Counted from the stretch's first letter, positions 7,550 through 17,119 are shown. The stretch is DNA of 28,340 nt from Massilioclostridium sp965141735 (GCA_965141735.1 CBCSOX010000012.1:1-28340); one strand, 5' to 3'. Notes: a model not told the origin generated them from the letters alone. Numbers and translations: made by a program.

Positions 7550-9031
7550 ATGCATATGAAGGAAGCAAAGCCAGTTTCCTCTCTCAAACGATGTCTCGGC
7601 CTGCGGGAATCCATCACCATCACCACCGGTACAGTGATCGGGGTGGGACTGTTCACGGTGGGCGCCAATGTGGTTGGTCTGCTGGGCTCCGCTGTGATTT
7701 TTGCCACGCTGACGGCCCTCCTGATCAGCATTTATCCCGCTTTGCTCTATGCGGAAATGGGGGCGGCCATTCCGGTTTCCGGCGGCACCTATCAATATGC
7801 CTCTCTCGGCTTAGGCCGGCCCTTTGGCATGCTGTCCGGCTGGTGCTTCGTCATTTCGATGGTATCGGTCGCCAGCGGAGAAGCGCTGGCCTTCAGCTTT
7901 TACATACGAACTCTGCTGGAAGCACTGGGGATTTCTCTGCCCATCGATGACCGGTGGATCGCCTGCCTTGCGGTGGTGGGGTTCCTGATTCTCGCGGTGC
8001 GGGGGGTGGAGATGACCGGCCGGATGCAGAACGGATTTCTCTTTTTCTTCTGGGGTGTCGCCATCGTCTGGATTCTCTCGATGCTGCCCTCGATGCAGTT
8101 TGGCGGAGGTGTCACCGTCCCCGATCCTGACAGCCTCGGCCTCACCGGATTTCTCCCCTGTGTCGCCATGATCTGGTGGTGCTTTGCCGGCTTTGAGACC
8201 TGCTGCGCCATGGGGGAGGAAATCAAGCATCCCCAGATCAATCTGCCCCGCGCGCTGTTTTTGGCCCCCTTTCTCGTGTTTGCCGTCAACGGCCTGTTTC
8301 AATGGGCGCTGGTGTGCATCGTTCCAGCCGACAGCCTAGCCTCCTTGGCAACTGCGGCGGCCCCCTATGCCGAAGGCATGAAACTGGCGGGGGTGGTGGG
8401 CTTTCCACTGGTTCTGCTCTGTCTCGGAATTGCCTTTGGCGGCGATTTTTCCACCCTCAACGCGAGCGTATCCGCCCCGGCGCGGTATCTGTATTCCATG
8501 GCAAAGGATGGCGCGCTGCCCCGCTTTCTCGCAAGGCTCCATCCCCACTACAAAACGCCGGTGCCGGCAATCCTGATCCTGGGCGGGCTGATGCTGGCGC
8601 TCATTTCCACCGATTCCCTCTCCATCATCGCGTCCCTTTCGCTCTTTGCGACGCTGCTGTATTACGTCGTCGGCATGGCTGCCGCCTGCGGGCTGCGGGT
8701 GAAGCGCCCTGAGCTGGAACGCCCGTACCGCGCGCCCTTGCTGTGGATCGGCGCCCCGGTCAGCATCCTCATCTACCTGCTTTTGATGACCCAGCTTGAC
8801 AAAACCGCTGTGATTGCCGGCATGGTCTGGTGTCTCCTGGGCTTGCTGCTGTTCGGCATTTGCAGGCGGCGCTGCAAGGGGGACAGCGACGGGAGCGCCC
8901 TTCCCCCACTGCCCTCCCCGCCTGCCCCGGAAGAAAAACAGCGCATGGACCGGGAGTATCGGGTTTGGTTCATCCTGGTGGCAGCTGCCGTACTGCTGGT
9001 ACTGGGGCTTCACTTCTCCCTGTTTTTTTGA
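7550..9031 (+). CDS. APC-superfamily amino acid permease
   Basis: A 493-residue polytopic membrane protein with about 12 hydrophobic helices. The first helix carries the APC substrate-binding turn in TGTVIGVGLFTVG. Helix 6 carries WWCFAGFETCCAMGEEIKHPQ, and the block RYLYSMAKDGALP with RLHPHYKTPVPAI is typical of the amino acid/polyamine/organocation family. It probably imports or exchanges an amino acid; the substrate cannot be told from sequence. The start is ATG 7550 or 7556, with an AAGGAAG site just upstream of both; the longer frame from 7502 lacks a site. It is 87 bases from the following MATE gene in the same direction, so co-transcription is possible. Confidence 0.9.
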   Translation: MHMKEAKPVSSLKRCLGLRESITITTGTVIGVGLFTVGANVVGLLGSAVIFATLTALLISIYPALLYAEMGAAIPVSGGTYQYASLGLGRPFGMLSGWCFVISMVSVASGEALAFSFYIRTLLEALGISLPIDDRWIACLAVVGFLILAVRGVEMTGRMQNGFLFFFWGVAIVWILSMLPSMQFGGGVTVPDPDSLGLTGFLPCVAMIWWCFAGFETCCAMGEEIKHPQINLPRALFLAPFLVFAVNGLFQWALVCIVPADSLASLATAAAPYAEGMKLAGVVGFPLVLLCLGIAFGGDFSTLNASVSAPARYLYSMAKDGALPRFLARLHPHYKTPVPAILILGGLMLALISTDSLSIIASLSLFATLLYYVVGMAAACGLRVKRPELERPYRAPLLWIGAPVSILIYLLLMTQLDKTAVIAGMVWCLLGLLLFGICRRRCKGDSDGSALPPLPSPPAPEEKQRMDREYRVWFILVAAAVLLVLGLHFSLFF

Positions 9032-9118
9032 CATACAGCCTGTTTCCCCCGCATATGGATAAAGCAGACCGTTTCGTTCGAAACAAGTCCGCTTTCGGAG
9101 TGAGAGGGAGGGAGACAG

Positions 9119-10495
9119 ATGACCAACGACAGACTGCTCACAAAGGGGAGGCCTTTTCCCACACTGCTGCGCTTTTCCCTGCCCTTTCTTTTGTCGAACA
9201 TCCTGCAGGCCTGCTACGGAGCGTCCGATCTTTTCATGGTCGGACGCTTTTCGGATTCCATCGGCGTTTCCGCTGTTGCAACAGGCGGACAGGTGATGCA
9301 GACCATCACCGGTCTGTCGATCGGGCTGACGGCGGGCGGCACTGTGCTCATCGGCCGCTATTTCGGCGCCCGTCAAAAGCAGAATATCGCCCACGCCATC
9401 AAGACCATGGTGATCGTGTTCGGATTGATTTCCCTGCTGCTCACCGCCGCCACCATCCTGCTGCTCGACCCCATCTGCGCCCTGATGCGGGTGCCGTCCC
9501 AGGCAGTGGAAACCACCCGGCAATACCTGTTTGTCTGCGCCTGCGGCACTCTCTTTATCGTGGGTTACAACGTTGTCAGCGGCATTCTGCGGGGACTCGG
9601 CGATTCCCGCACCCCGCTGATCCTCATCACGGTCGCCTGCGTTGTCAACGTCTCCACCGACCTGCTCTTTGTGGGCGGGCTGCGCATGGGTGCCTACGGC
9701 GCGGCTGTTTCCACTGTGCTCGCGCAGGTCGTCAGCCTTGTGCTGGCTGTATTGTACCTGGCGGCAAAAGGCCTGCTGGGAAAATACTTCCGCAGCGAGC
9801 CCTGTTTCCGCTTGTACGCGGCAAAAGGCGTGATGGCGGCAGGGCTCCCCATCGCCCTGCAGGAGGGCCTGGTCAATGTCTCTTTCCTGGTCCTCACCGC
9901 CATGATTAACAGTCTGGGCCTGATCGCGTCGGCGTCGGTCGGGGTGGTTGAAAAGCTCATTGTTTTCAGCATGCTGCCCACCACGGCTTTTTCCGCCGCA
10001 CTTTCCGCCATGACGGCCCAGCACTACGGCGCCGGCCTGATGAACCGGGCGCGGCATTGCCTGCGCCTGTCAATCGGCATGTCCCTTTTGTTCGGAATGG
10101 GTTGCCTGCTGCTCGCGCAGTGGAATGCCCCTGCCCTGGTCGGTTTGTTTACCGCTGATTCACAGGTTATCGCCCAGGGCGCGCTGTATCTGCGCTCTTA
10201 CAGCCTTGACTGCGTGCTGGTCTGCTTTGTCTTTTGCATGAACGCATTCTTTAGCGGCGGCGGGCACACCTTCTTCCCGCTGATCCACAGCCTTGCCGCC
10301 ACATTTCTGGTGCGCATTCCGGTTTCCTGGCTGCTCATTCACACAGAGCATCCGTCGATGTTTCACATCGGCTTTGCCGCGCCTGCCGCTTCCTTTCTCT
10401 CGATGCTGCTTTGTCAGATCTTCCTGACCCGGCACTACCCGGACGGGGCAAAGACAAAAGGGCACGGATTTGCCCGACCGCGCGCGCAAACCTGA
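9119..10495 (+). CDS. MATE family efflux transporter
   Basis: A 458-residue membrane protein with about 12 helices in two related halves. Family marks include an N-terminal LLRFSLPFLLSNILQACYGASDLFMVGRF, QVMQTITGLSIGLTAGGTVLIGRYFGA (helix 2/3) and the second-half start GLPIALQEGLVNVSFLVLTAMINSLG. MATE proteins export cationic drugs, metabolites or flavins using Na+ or H+ gradients; the substrate here is unknown. A GGGAGGGAG ribosome site sits about 5 bases upstream of ATG 9119. A small hairpin (gtttcg/cgaaac, 9071-9084) lies in the gap before it. The stop is 9 bases from the convergent orphan membrane gene. Confidence 0.93.
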   Translation: MTNDRLLTKGRPFPTLLRFSLPFLLSNILQACYGASDLFMVGRFSDSIGVSAVATGGQVMQTITGLSIGLTAGGTVLIGRYFGARQKQNIAHAIKTMVIVFGLISLLLTAATILLLDPICALMRVPSQAVETTRQYLFVCACGTLFIVGYNVVSGILRGLGDSRTPLILITVACVVNVSTDLLFVGGLRMGAYGAAVSTVLAQVVSLVLAVLYLAAKGLLGKYFRSEPCFRLYAAKGVMAAGLPIALQEGLVNVSFLVLTAMINSLGLIASASVGVVEKLIVFSMLPTTAFSAALSAMTAQHYGAGLMNRARHCLRLSIGMSLLFGMGCLLLAQWNAPALVGLFTADSQVIAQGALYLRSYSLDCVLVCFVFCMNAFFSGGGHTFFPLIHSLAATFLVRIPVSWLLIHTEHPSMFHIGFAAPAASFLSMLLCQIFLTRHYPDGAKTKGHGFARPRAQT

Positions 10496-10504
10496 ACAGG
10501 GAGA

Positions 10505-11437
10505 CTATCTGTCCGGGAGGATGGTCTGCAATTCCACCACTGCCTCCAAAAACGAGTGGTTGGTGTGGGGGCCGGAGAGGCTCTCAATTGCCTGAATCAG
10601 TCGCCTCGCCTTTTTTCTCGTCCGCTTCCCACTCTGGAGATAGGCGCTGAAATGGGGCAGTAGCTGGGACAGGTCGCTTCGGTAGAGGCTGGCACTGTCC
10701 GTGTTCTGCGCCAGGTGGACGGCCAGACAGTGGAGGGCGGGCAGATCTTGGTACAGCGGCTCCAGCTTGCGGCTGAGGCGGACCTTTTCCAGAGCGGTGA
10801 TGGTGATGTCAAAAATGAGAAAGGTGAGCATGGATTCGAGCAGCGGGGGAACCAATCCGTCTGCAATCAGGTGATGAATGGGGGAACCCAGCAGGACAAC
10901 CGACGGCAGCTTTCCAGACAGTTTGATGCAGGTGGCAAAAATGCAAAGCAATCCCATGGCAAAATACAGCGCGGGGCGGCACCGCATCAGAAGATGGAGC
11001 GCAACCAACCACAGCAAAAAAAGCAGATACCGGCATGCATACGTGAGGCCGTCCCGCAGTCCCGCAAACCGTTCGCTAAAGTTGAACAAGCCGGATAAGC
11101 TCGTTCCCTGCTGCTGAAGATACTCAAGATACGCCGTGTTGTCCTCCAAGATTTTTGCCGTCTCCCACTGATCTTTGGTTAGATAATCCGCAATATCGGC
11201 CAAGCTTTTCTTCTCCGTAAGCCCTGGCAGGCTGCTCGGAACACCGAACCGGTTCTCCGTTTCTTCTGAAAAATAGACATTGTCGGAAAACTGCCCCTCT
11301 GTGGCAAATTGATAAAGAATCTCAATATGTTCCTGCTCCAGCCATTGGTAAAGATTTTTGCCCAATATATTCGACAGGAGAAAGACCAGCAAAAAAAGTC
11401 CGACAGCCGTGACCGCTTTTGCAATCGTTTTGTACAT
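10505..11437 (-). CDS. Uncharacterised multi-pass membrane protein
   Basis: A 310-residue protein I do not recognise. It has an N-terminal hydrophobic helix (about 7-25), then a hydrophilic, acidic stretch of about 100 residues that is probably outside. Two close helices follow (about 136-152 and 157-176), with another hydrophobic stretch near 190-215. The C-terminal third is soluble and basic (KRTRKKARR). No catalytic motif is seen. The start at 11437 has only a weak GGGGA site and no better alternative. It runs convergently to the MATE gene with 9 bases between stops and no terminator between them, so the two transcripts may overlap. Confidence 0.7.
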   Translation of the reverse strand: MYKTIAKAVTAVGLFLLVFLLSNILGKNLYQWLEQEHIEILYQFATEGQFSDNVYFSEETENRFGVPSSLPGLTEKKSLADIADYLTKDQWETAKILEDNTAYLEYLQQQGTSLSGLFNFSERFAGLRDGLTYACRYLLFLLWLVALHLLMRCRPALYFAMGLLCIFATCIKLSGKLPSVVLLGSPIHHLIADGLVPPLLESMLTFLIFDITITALEKVRLSRKLEPLYQDLPALHCLAVHLAQNTDSASLYRSDLSQLLPHFSAYLQSGKRTRKKARRLIQAIESLSGPHTNHSFLEAVVELQTILPDR

Positions 11438-11659
11438 CTATGATCCCCGCATTCTGCTCCGTTTTTAATAGTATGGGGGCAAACGCTCAAAATAAACTGT
11501 TGCAGCAGAGGAAACACAGAGACCAGAAGCTTTTTCACTGCAATTGTTGATTCATTTCTGAGCGCAGTGGGTTGCGCGTATCCTGCCGCCGGGCGGCATA
11601 CACATTTAGCTTAGCCTGCCGCCCTTTGCAGGACGGTGTCAGCCCTTTTGCTTCTTTCA

Positions 11660-11683
11660 GACCGGAAGGGATCCCTTCCGGTC
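11660..11683. repeat. 24-base perfect palindrome
   Basis: Bases 11660-11671 are the exact reverse complement of 11672-11683 (gaccggaaggga/tcccttccggtc). No T run follows, so it is not a normal terminator. It may be a protein site or a hairpin within a repeat. Confidence 0.7.
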
Positions 11684-11940
11684 CCCTACCGCTCAGAAAA
11701 TTCCCAACCGTGCAACGGGAGGGCGAGGGGGTCGCACTGATAAGTACCTGGAGCAAAGCCTCCTCAGCAAAGGTTTGTCCGCTCCGCCGAACGGGTAAGT
11801 CCGCGTCGAAGCGCTCAGCCCCTGCTCTTAAGAGCGCTATGATGGTTGGAATCTGACTCCCCTCCTCGAGTATTTGTCCGTTGCCATAATGTCTTTCTAA
11901 TGCTTTGGATGACTACTGCACCAAACAAGCCGGATACCAC

Positions 11941-11979
11941 AAAAAGGCCCTCGGTGTGAACTGCACCAAAGGCCTTTTT
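11941..11979. terminator. Bidirectional terminator downstream of the histidine kinase
   Basis: aaaaaggcc at 11941-11949 pairs with ggccttttt at 11971-11979. An inner ggtg/cacc stem sits in the loop. A5/T5 flanks allow termination in both directions, most likely of the leftward kinase transcript. Confidence 0.8.
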
Positions 11980-12272
11980 GCCGTTTTAACTCTACTGTCA
12001 CCCTCAGAATAAACAGCTGGCTGCTGCCGCACCCCCACTATCTTTGATCTGAGAAACGAAAACTCTCTGGGCTGTCTTGTTTCAGCTTTTCTCTTGCCGA
12101 TTCCCCCACCTCCGGTTTGGTAGAGGCGTCCTGTTGCAGCAGTCCCCGCTGAAACACCCTACAACCATGCAGAAGCCCCGCCCGCACTGCCGGGAAAGTT
12201 CCCGCTTTGGGCGTTCAATCAGAATCCCGTTTTGCAGTGCCACAGCAATGTAACCGGCCCTGGTACCGGCAG

Positions 12273-15068
12273 TTAATCAATCCATCTCTGCAACACGTCG
12301 AATAAATGCTTGGGATCAATCGGTTTGGCAATGTGATCGTTCATGCCGACACTGCGGGCTTTCCCCACGTCGCTTGCAAAGGCATTCGCCGTCAGCGCAA
12401 GGATTGGGACGGTCCGGGCATCCTCTCGGTCGAGTGCGCGAATGGCGGCTGCCGCATCATAGCCGTTCATAAGCGGCATTTGAATATCCATGAGAATCGC
12501 ATCGTAATCTCCCGGCGCGGATGCTGCAAACACCTCCACAGCCCGAAGGCCATTTTCCACACTGTCCGTTTTAATTTTACGCATCCCGAGGAGCTCCACG
12601 GCAATTTCGCGGTTGATGTCATGGTCCTCTGCCAGCAAAACCCGTTTCCCGTTCAGGGAGGTGTTTTTTTGCTCCTGTGCCGCTCTGCCCGCTGTATCGT
12701 CCTGCTTTGCAGAGATAAACAGCTGGAGAACGTGCAGCATTTTGGATTTAAAAAGAGGTTTGGTCATAAAGGCGTCAGCGCCGGCACGCAGGAAATCCTC
12801 TTCGATATCGGAATAATCGTAGGCAGAAATAATGATGATAGGCACGTCGTCACCCAGTTTCTCCCGAATGGCCTTGACCGTTTCAAGTCCATCCATTTCC
12901 GGCATAATCCAGTCCAAGATAACGGCAAAAAATCCGTCGTTGTCCTGGTGCGCCTGCACAATGCGGGCAACAGCATCCTTGCCGGACAGAACCCAGTACC
13001 CCCGCATCCCCAACTCGTTGAGGAGAGCCGTGGCGTTTTCGCAGGTGACCTGGTCGTCATCCACCACCAGCACCGGCAGGCCGGTCAGTTCATCGCTCGG
13101 CTCTTGCTGTTCAATACACAGTTCGAGCGGGACTGACACCGTGAACTTGCTCCCCTTGCCCAGCTCGCTTTGCACATTAATCGTGCCGTTCATCATCCGT
13201 ACGATATTTTCAGTGATTGCCATTCCCAGGCCCGTTCCCTGGATCTTGCTGATGCGGGTGTCCTCGGCCCGCGAAAACGGTTCAAAGAGATGGGGCAGGA
13301 ACTCGCCTGACATCCCGATGCCGTTATCGGCACAGATAAACTCGTATTGGCTCTGTTTCGGTGCGGGTGAATACAGCTCATTGATCCTCAAAGAAATCTC
13401 CCCGCCCTCCGGGGTGTACTTGATCGCATTCGAGAGAAGGTTCATCAGGATTTGTTGGAGCCGGTCACCGTCTGCCAACACTTTCTCATGTTGTATTTTT
13501 CCAATGCTCACCTGAAAATGCTGCTGTTTTTGGGTGATCAAAGGACGGGCAATATCCATGACGTTTTGAACCAGGTCCGACAGACTGAATTGGCCAAGCG
13601 TTAGGTCAATCTTTCCACTCTCAATTTTTGACATATCTAAAACTTCGTTGATGAGACTGAGCAGATGCCGGTTGGACGCCTCTATTTTATCCAGACAATC
13701 CTGCATTTTTTCAGGAAAATTCAGGTTGGCCTTGGCAATGGCGGTCATCCCCATGATGGCGTTCATGGGGGTGCGGATATCGTGTGACATGGAGGACAGA
13801 AAATTGGTCTTGGCTGCACTTGCCACCCGGGCAGCCTGATAGGCCTCCTCCAATGCCTGGCGCTGCCTCTCCTGCTCCACCCGGTCCTTGGTCACATCAA
13901 GCCCTACGCTGTAAAAAGAGGGAATCCCGTCCCAACTGTCCTCACCGCTGACGTAGCTAAAGGTCATGGTCAGGATTTTTATCTCTTTGTCATGGGTGAC
14001 CACGCGCGCCTCGGCAACCGTGTCTTCCCCAGTCTTTTGTGAATTCCGCATAATGGCGACAGCGCGCTCTATATCGTCCGGATGCACATAACTGCACTGG
14101 GCGTGCAGCTCGGTTTCAAATTGTTCCTTTGTATAGCCAATCAGGTTCAAAAATCCGCCGCCGTACCAGAGAATTGTGCTCATGTCCCGGGCGTCTACCC
14201 GGGCAAAACCGCCGGGAATTGTCCGGATGATCGCGTCCCGCTCGCGGTCTTTTTTCGCAAGCTTGTATTCCGGGCTGAACATATCGTGGGATAACTCGAT
14301 CCGGGCTTTGCGTCCATTCCAGTCGACCAGCCTGTTTTTGATCATGAAAGTCCGATTCAAAATGGGATTGTCAAATTCCCATTCGTAGAACTCACGGTCC
14401 GTCAGCTTGCTGTTGGTGCAGAAGGGACAGGGCGAAGTCCTTCCCTGAATGATCTCATAGCACTTGTGCCCGATCACTTCTTCCGGAAGTCGGCCGAGCG
14501 TTTCAAATGAGGTCTGATTGAGATATAAAAGCTCATGCGTTTCCGTATCCGCGATATAAACGTTGCCCTTGTATTCCTCCATCATCCACTCAAAGCAGCG
14601 CTCCTTGTTTTGGCGCAGGCGTTGCTCTTTCTCCCTCTGACAGACTAGCTCGGTGACATCGGTCAGCACTGCATGGCACACCGGACAGTCCAAGGCGGGC
14701 AGTTCGGATAGGGTGCAGCAAAAACGCACCCAGGAGCAGTCCCCCTGCAGCAGAGGGAGACGCACAGTCAGCTGCACAGATTTTTCTCCGCGTTCCCGGG
14801 CGGCGGTCAACGCAGTCTGAATGGAAGCAAAATCATCCGGGTAATTGCTGTAATATTGCAGCAGCGACGAATAGGCTTTGTGAAACGTTTGCTGCGAATA
14901 CCCCGTATGTTTATAAAACGGGGCGGTGGCCGTAAAAACTGTCAGCTTTTCATCCAATAAAAAACTGAGGATGCAGATTTCGGCATCCTCGATGGACGGG
15001 CTGAATTCCCTGAGCGTTTGAGATGTTCCGGCGCCCTGCGCCGGCTGTACAGTATTTTGGCGGGCCAT
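12273..15068 (-). CDS. Hybrid sensor histidine kinase with PAS domains and two receiver domains
   Basis: A 931-residue, apparently soluble hybrid kinase. Three PAS-like regions (about 35-145, 160-265, 285-395) are followed by a short coiled stretch and the HisKA H-box SHDIRTPMNAIMG (His about 429). The ATPase follows with its N-box (LMNLLSNAIKY), DNGIGMS and GTGLGMAI motifs. Two receivers come last, with phospho-acceptor Asp in ILDWIMPEMDG (about 719) and LMDIQMPLMNG (about 861). No HPt domain is present. PAS2 carries HKCYEII..RTSPCPFC, a cysteine-rich motif. The ATG at 15068 has GAGGAG 7 bases upstream; the GTG at 15083 overlaps that site. No transmembrane segments are seen, so it probably senses an internal or redox signal. 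No partner regulator is adjacent. Confidence 0.93.
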   Translation of the reverse strand: MARQNTVQPAQGAGTSQTLREFSPSIEDAEICILSFLLDEKLTVFTATAPFYKHTGYSQQTFHKAYSSLLQYYSNYPDDFASIQTALTAARERGEKSVQLTVRLPLLQGDCSWVRFCCTLSELPALDCPVCHAVLTDVTELVCQREKEQRLRQNKERCFEWMMEEYKGNVYIADTETHELLYLNQTSFETLGRLPEEVIGHKCYEIIQGRTSPCPFCTNSKLTDREFYEWEFDNPILNRTFMIKNRLVDWNGRKARIELSHDMFSPEYKLAKKDRERDAIIRTIPGGFARVDARDMSTILWYGGGFLNLIGYTKEQFETELHAQCSYVHPDDIERAVAIMRNSQKTGEDTVAEARVVTHDKEIKILTMTFSYVSGEDSWDGIPSFYSVGLDVTKDRVEQERQRQALEEAYQAARVASAAKTNFLSSMSHDIRTPMNAIMGMTAIAKANLNFPEKMQDCLDKIEASNRHLLSLINEVLDMSKIESGKIDLTLGQFSLSDLVQNVMDIARPLITQKQQHFQVSIGKIQHEKVLADGDRLQQILMNLLSNAIKYTPEGGEISLRINELYSPAPKQSQYEFICADNGIGMSGEFLPHLFEPFSRAEDTRISKIQGTGLGMAITENIVRMMNGTINVQSELGKGSKFTVSVPLELCIEQQEPSDELTGLPVLVVDDDQVTCENATALLNELGMRGYWVLSGKDAVARIVQAHQDNDGFFAVILDWIMPEMDGLETVKAIREKLGDDVPIIIISAYDYSDIEEDFLRAGADAFMTKPLFKSKMLHVLQLFISAKQDDTAGRAAQEQKNTSLNGKRVLLAEDHDINREIAVELLGMRKIKTDSVENGLRAVEVFAASAPGDYDAILMDIQMPLMNGYDAAAAIRALDREDARTVPILALTANAFASDVGKARSVGMNDHIAKPIDPKHLFDVLQRWID

Positions 15069-15109
15069 ATCGATTCTCCTCACATGATGCAGCAGTAAAC
15101 CTTGCTCAC

Positions 15110-15138
15110 ATTATACTTTATTTTGTCCATAAAATCAA
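15110..15138 (-). promoter_or_regulatory. Promoter of the hybrid histidine kinase
   Basis: Read leftward, TTGATT (15138-15133), a 17-base spacer, and a perfect TATAAT (15115-15110). It lies about 42 bases before the kinase ATG. Confidence 0.8.
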
Positions 15139-15400
15139 CCTGCTGACGGCCCAATCCCCGCTGTTGCGAAGGCCTTTCAAAGCGAAAAGCCTCGATCCAA
15201 GCATGGTTACAATTTCCGCTGCCATATCTTAGAAGGATGGGCTTCGGGGCATGCTGTCTGCATCTCTGTGCAATTCATTGGTTTCGAGGCGTATGCGTCC
15301 CTTTTCAAAGAGTCCCCAGAACCCTTTCTCACACAACAGTTTTTTATCGGTATCGGATTCCCCCAACCGCCAGACGGTCGCATCCAAAGAGGGGCAGCGT
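15139..15400. other. Intergenic region, no gene recognised
   Basis: About 260 bases between the kinase promoter and the end of the GntR-type gene. Only short open frames without ribosome sites are seen, and no clear terminator. Confidence 0.45.
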
Positions 15401-16858
15401 TTATCCCCTGAATACAGTGAGATCCAGGGATAGGGCCCCGGCCTCTTTGATTCCCAGAGATACCAGCAACTTTACCGCATAATCTAGCTCGCGCAGCAGT
15501 ATCCCCTCAAGCTCTGAGGAAAAGCCTGCGGGATCCAACCGCTCCAAACAGTGAAGGAGGCGTTCAAAACTGGACCGGTAGAGGGCTTGCCGCACCTGCG
15601 GCTCTTTGTACATGCTCCGCAGAGGATATCCCCACATGAGCTGCTGAAACAGCTGCGCATAGACGGTGCGAAGCGCTTGGTATGGGGCGAGGTGGGTAAT
15701 CAGTTCCAGGATGCCATAGGGTGCCAGCCCGCACTGCTGCACCCGCTCGAGCAGACAAAGGCGGTCAACAAACTGCCCGACGGCCGACCGGTCGATGGAG
15801 GAGAGCGTGACTTGTGAAACCTCTTTGCAGGAGAGCGCCAGCAGCTGCAGACTCTGCGCAAAGTCCAACAGCCTTCTCCTCACTGCAGGCTGTGTAAGGT
15901 CACAATTCTCCCCAATCTGTTCCAAAGGCAGCACCTGGGTCCCAGTTCCGTTGACCGACTTCGTCACACCGATACCGTTTAAGACGGCAAGGGCGCGGCG
16001 GACTGTGCTGACGCAGATCCCCTTTTCTTTTGCCAGTTTTCCCGCCGGGGGCAAATAGGTCCCGGCAGGGTAACTTCCACGGCTGATTTGGATCAACAGC
16101 TCCATACCGAGGGAATAGCAGATTTGCGAAGTTTTCTTGTAACCGCTCCACAAAAAATCCGTCTGCGATTTTGGGGAAGGTTTCACGATGCGGCTGTCAT
16201 AGAATCGGATCAAGGCCAGGGAGAACTTTTCCTGGGAGGAATCCACAGCCGCCCGCAGCTGATCCCATTTCTCTTCTCGACAGCAACCAATTATGTGCAG
16301 AAGGGGGGCGACATCCAATTTTAACTCATCCGGACTTTCTGGAACACTTAAAAAAGGGGCCTGATAAAACATAAAGACCTGCCAGACAAGGCGCATCAGC
16401 AAGTCATTTTTCAACACGCCGTAAATCTGCTGGAGCAGTTGAATCATCCGATAGGAAGGATGAACTCCTTTTTGCCGGAGCGACTGCTCCATGTCATCCA
16501 AAAGTTCCGGCGGGGCGTTTCGAAAACACGCCCATTGCGCACGGCTGAATAGCAGCCGCACAGAACGACTCAAATCAGTCAGCGCCTCTCTGCGAAACGC
16601 AAAAAAGGTCTGTATGTTCTTCTCGATTTCCTGGCCGCTGTAGTTTACCGCGACTTTGACGCCAATATTTTTAGAAATTGTCACCAATCCCTCTTTGCGC
16701 AAAGATTGATACGCCGCGCGAACGGTCGGGAGCGAAACCCAAAAAAGCCGACAGGCATCCTCCATCCTCGGTAGCCGATCTCCAAAGCGGTAGACTCCGA
16801 ATTGTATTTGCGTTTTCAAAACGCGATACATGACCTGGTGGTATTCAACCGGTTGCAA
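15401..16858 (-). CDS. Tandem double-GntR transcriptional regulator
   Basis: A 485-residue regulator with two separate GntR-type winged helix-turn-helix domains. The first, near the N-terminus, has FGDRLPRMEDACRLFWVSLPTVRAAYQSLRKEGLV. The second, mid-protein, has YPAGTYLPPAGKLAKEKGICVSTVRRALAVLNGIGV. Each is followed by a mostly helical region of about 170-180 residues with no recognised effector domain. The start is uncertain. TTG at 16858 (6 bases after GGGGAGGAG) is preferred to TTG 16864, and to ATG 16897, which has no site and lies at or upstream of the likely transcription start. It is divergent from the PrsA-like gene, a layout typical of a local or autogenous regulator. Confidence 0.85.
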   Translation of the reverse strand: MQPVEYHQVMYRVLKTQIQFGVYRFGDRLPRMEDACRLFWVSLPTVRAAYQSLRKEGLVTISKNIGVKVAVNYSGQEIEKNIQTFFAFRREALTDLSRSVRLLFSRAQWACFRNAPPELLDDMEQSLRQKGVHPSYRMIQLLQQIYGVLKNDLLMRLVWQVFMFYQAPFLSVPESPDELKLDVAPLLHIIGCCREEKWDQLRAAVDSSQEKFSLALIRFYDSRIVKPSPKSQTDFLWSGYKKTSQICYSLGMELLIQISRGSYPAGTYLPPAGKLAKEKGICVSTVRRALAVLNGIGVTKSVNGTGTQVLPLEQIGENCDLTQPAVRRRLLDFAQSLQLLALSCKEVSQVTLSSIDRSAVGQFVDRLCLLERVQQCGLAPYGILELITHLAPYQALRTVYAQLFQQLMWGYPLRSMYKEPQVRQALYRSSFERLLHCLERLDPAGFSSELEGILLRELDYAVKLLVSLGIKEAGALSLDLTVFRG

Positions 16859-16902
16859 GTGCAACTCCTCCCCTGAAGATCCATGATAAAATAACATCGG
16901 AT

Positions 16903-16913
16903 ACAGTATAGCA
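16903..16913 (-). promoter_or_regulatory. Extended -10 promoter of the double-GntR gene
   Basis: Read leftward, TGcTATACT forms an extended -10 element; no good -35 is present. The predicted transcript start near 16897 supports the downstream TTG start. The 8-mer TATACTGT here recurs at 16973-16980 and 17123-17130. Confidence 0.6.
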
Positions 16914-17119
16914 TTTTTCCACGGGCATTGCTATCATTTTGTGATTTTTCTGAAAGAAGGCCGTTTTTCCCGTATACTGTTTTAGAAAAAATCCCTGCAG
17001 TCACAGTGGCGTGGCGGTAAAAACGAAAAGCGCTGAGTACTGCCACTCAAAAAATGTTTGCTTTTTTTATAAAAAAGAATTCGTTTTCCGCTCACCATCA
17101 CACATTCGTCACAAACGCT

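Larger units (their letters stand above)
11438..12272. other. Intergenic region with palindrome, terminator and a decayed minus-strand frame
   Basis: About 835 bases. On the minus strand a continuous frame runs from about 11910 to 11535, containing PTIIALLRAGAERFDAD and then FAEEALLQVLISATPSPSR. It lacks a ribosome site and has low-complexity proline/arginine content, so it is more likely a repeat-derived or decayed sequence than a gene. A 24-base perfect palindrome (11660-11683) and a bidirectional terminator (11941-11979) are also here. Bases 11980-12272 show nothing recognisable. Confidence 0.5.

Noticed and set aside
8336..10057. 573-codon open frame on the minus strand opposite the permease and MATE genes
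   Set aside because: It is antisense to two clearly recognised transporters, is low-complexity (Gln/Gly/His-rich) and arises from GC-rich codon bias.
12306..13515. Plus-strand open frames of 276 and 227 codons across the histidine kinase gene
   Set aside because: Both lie inside the kinase coding region on the opposite strand and resemble no protein family.
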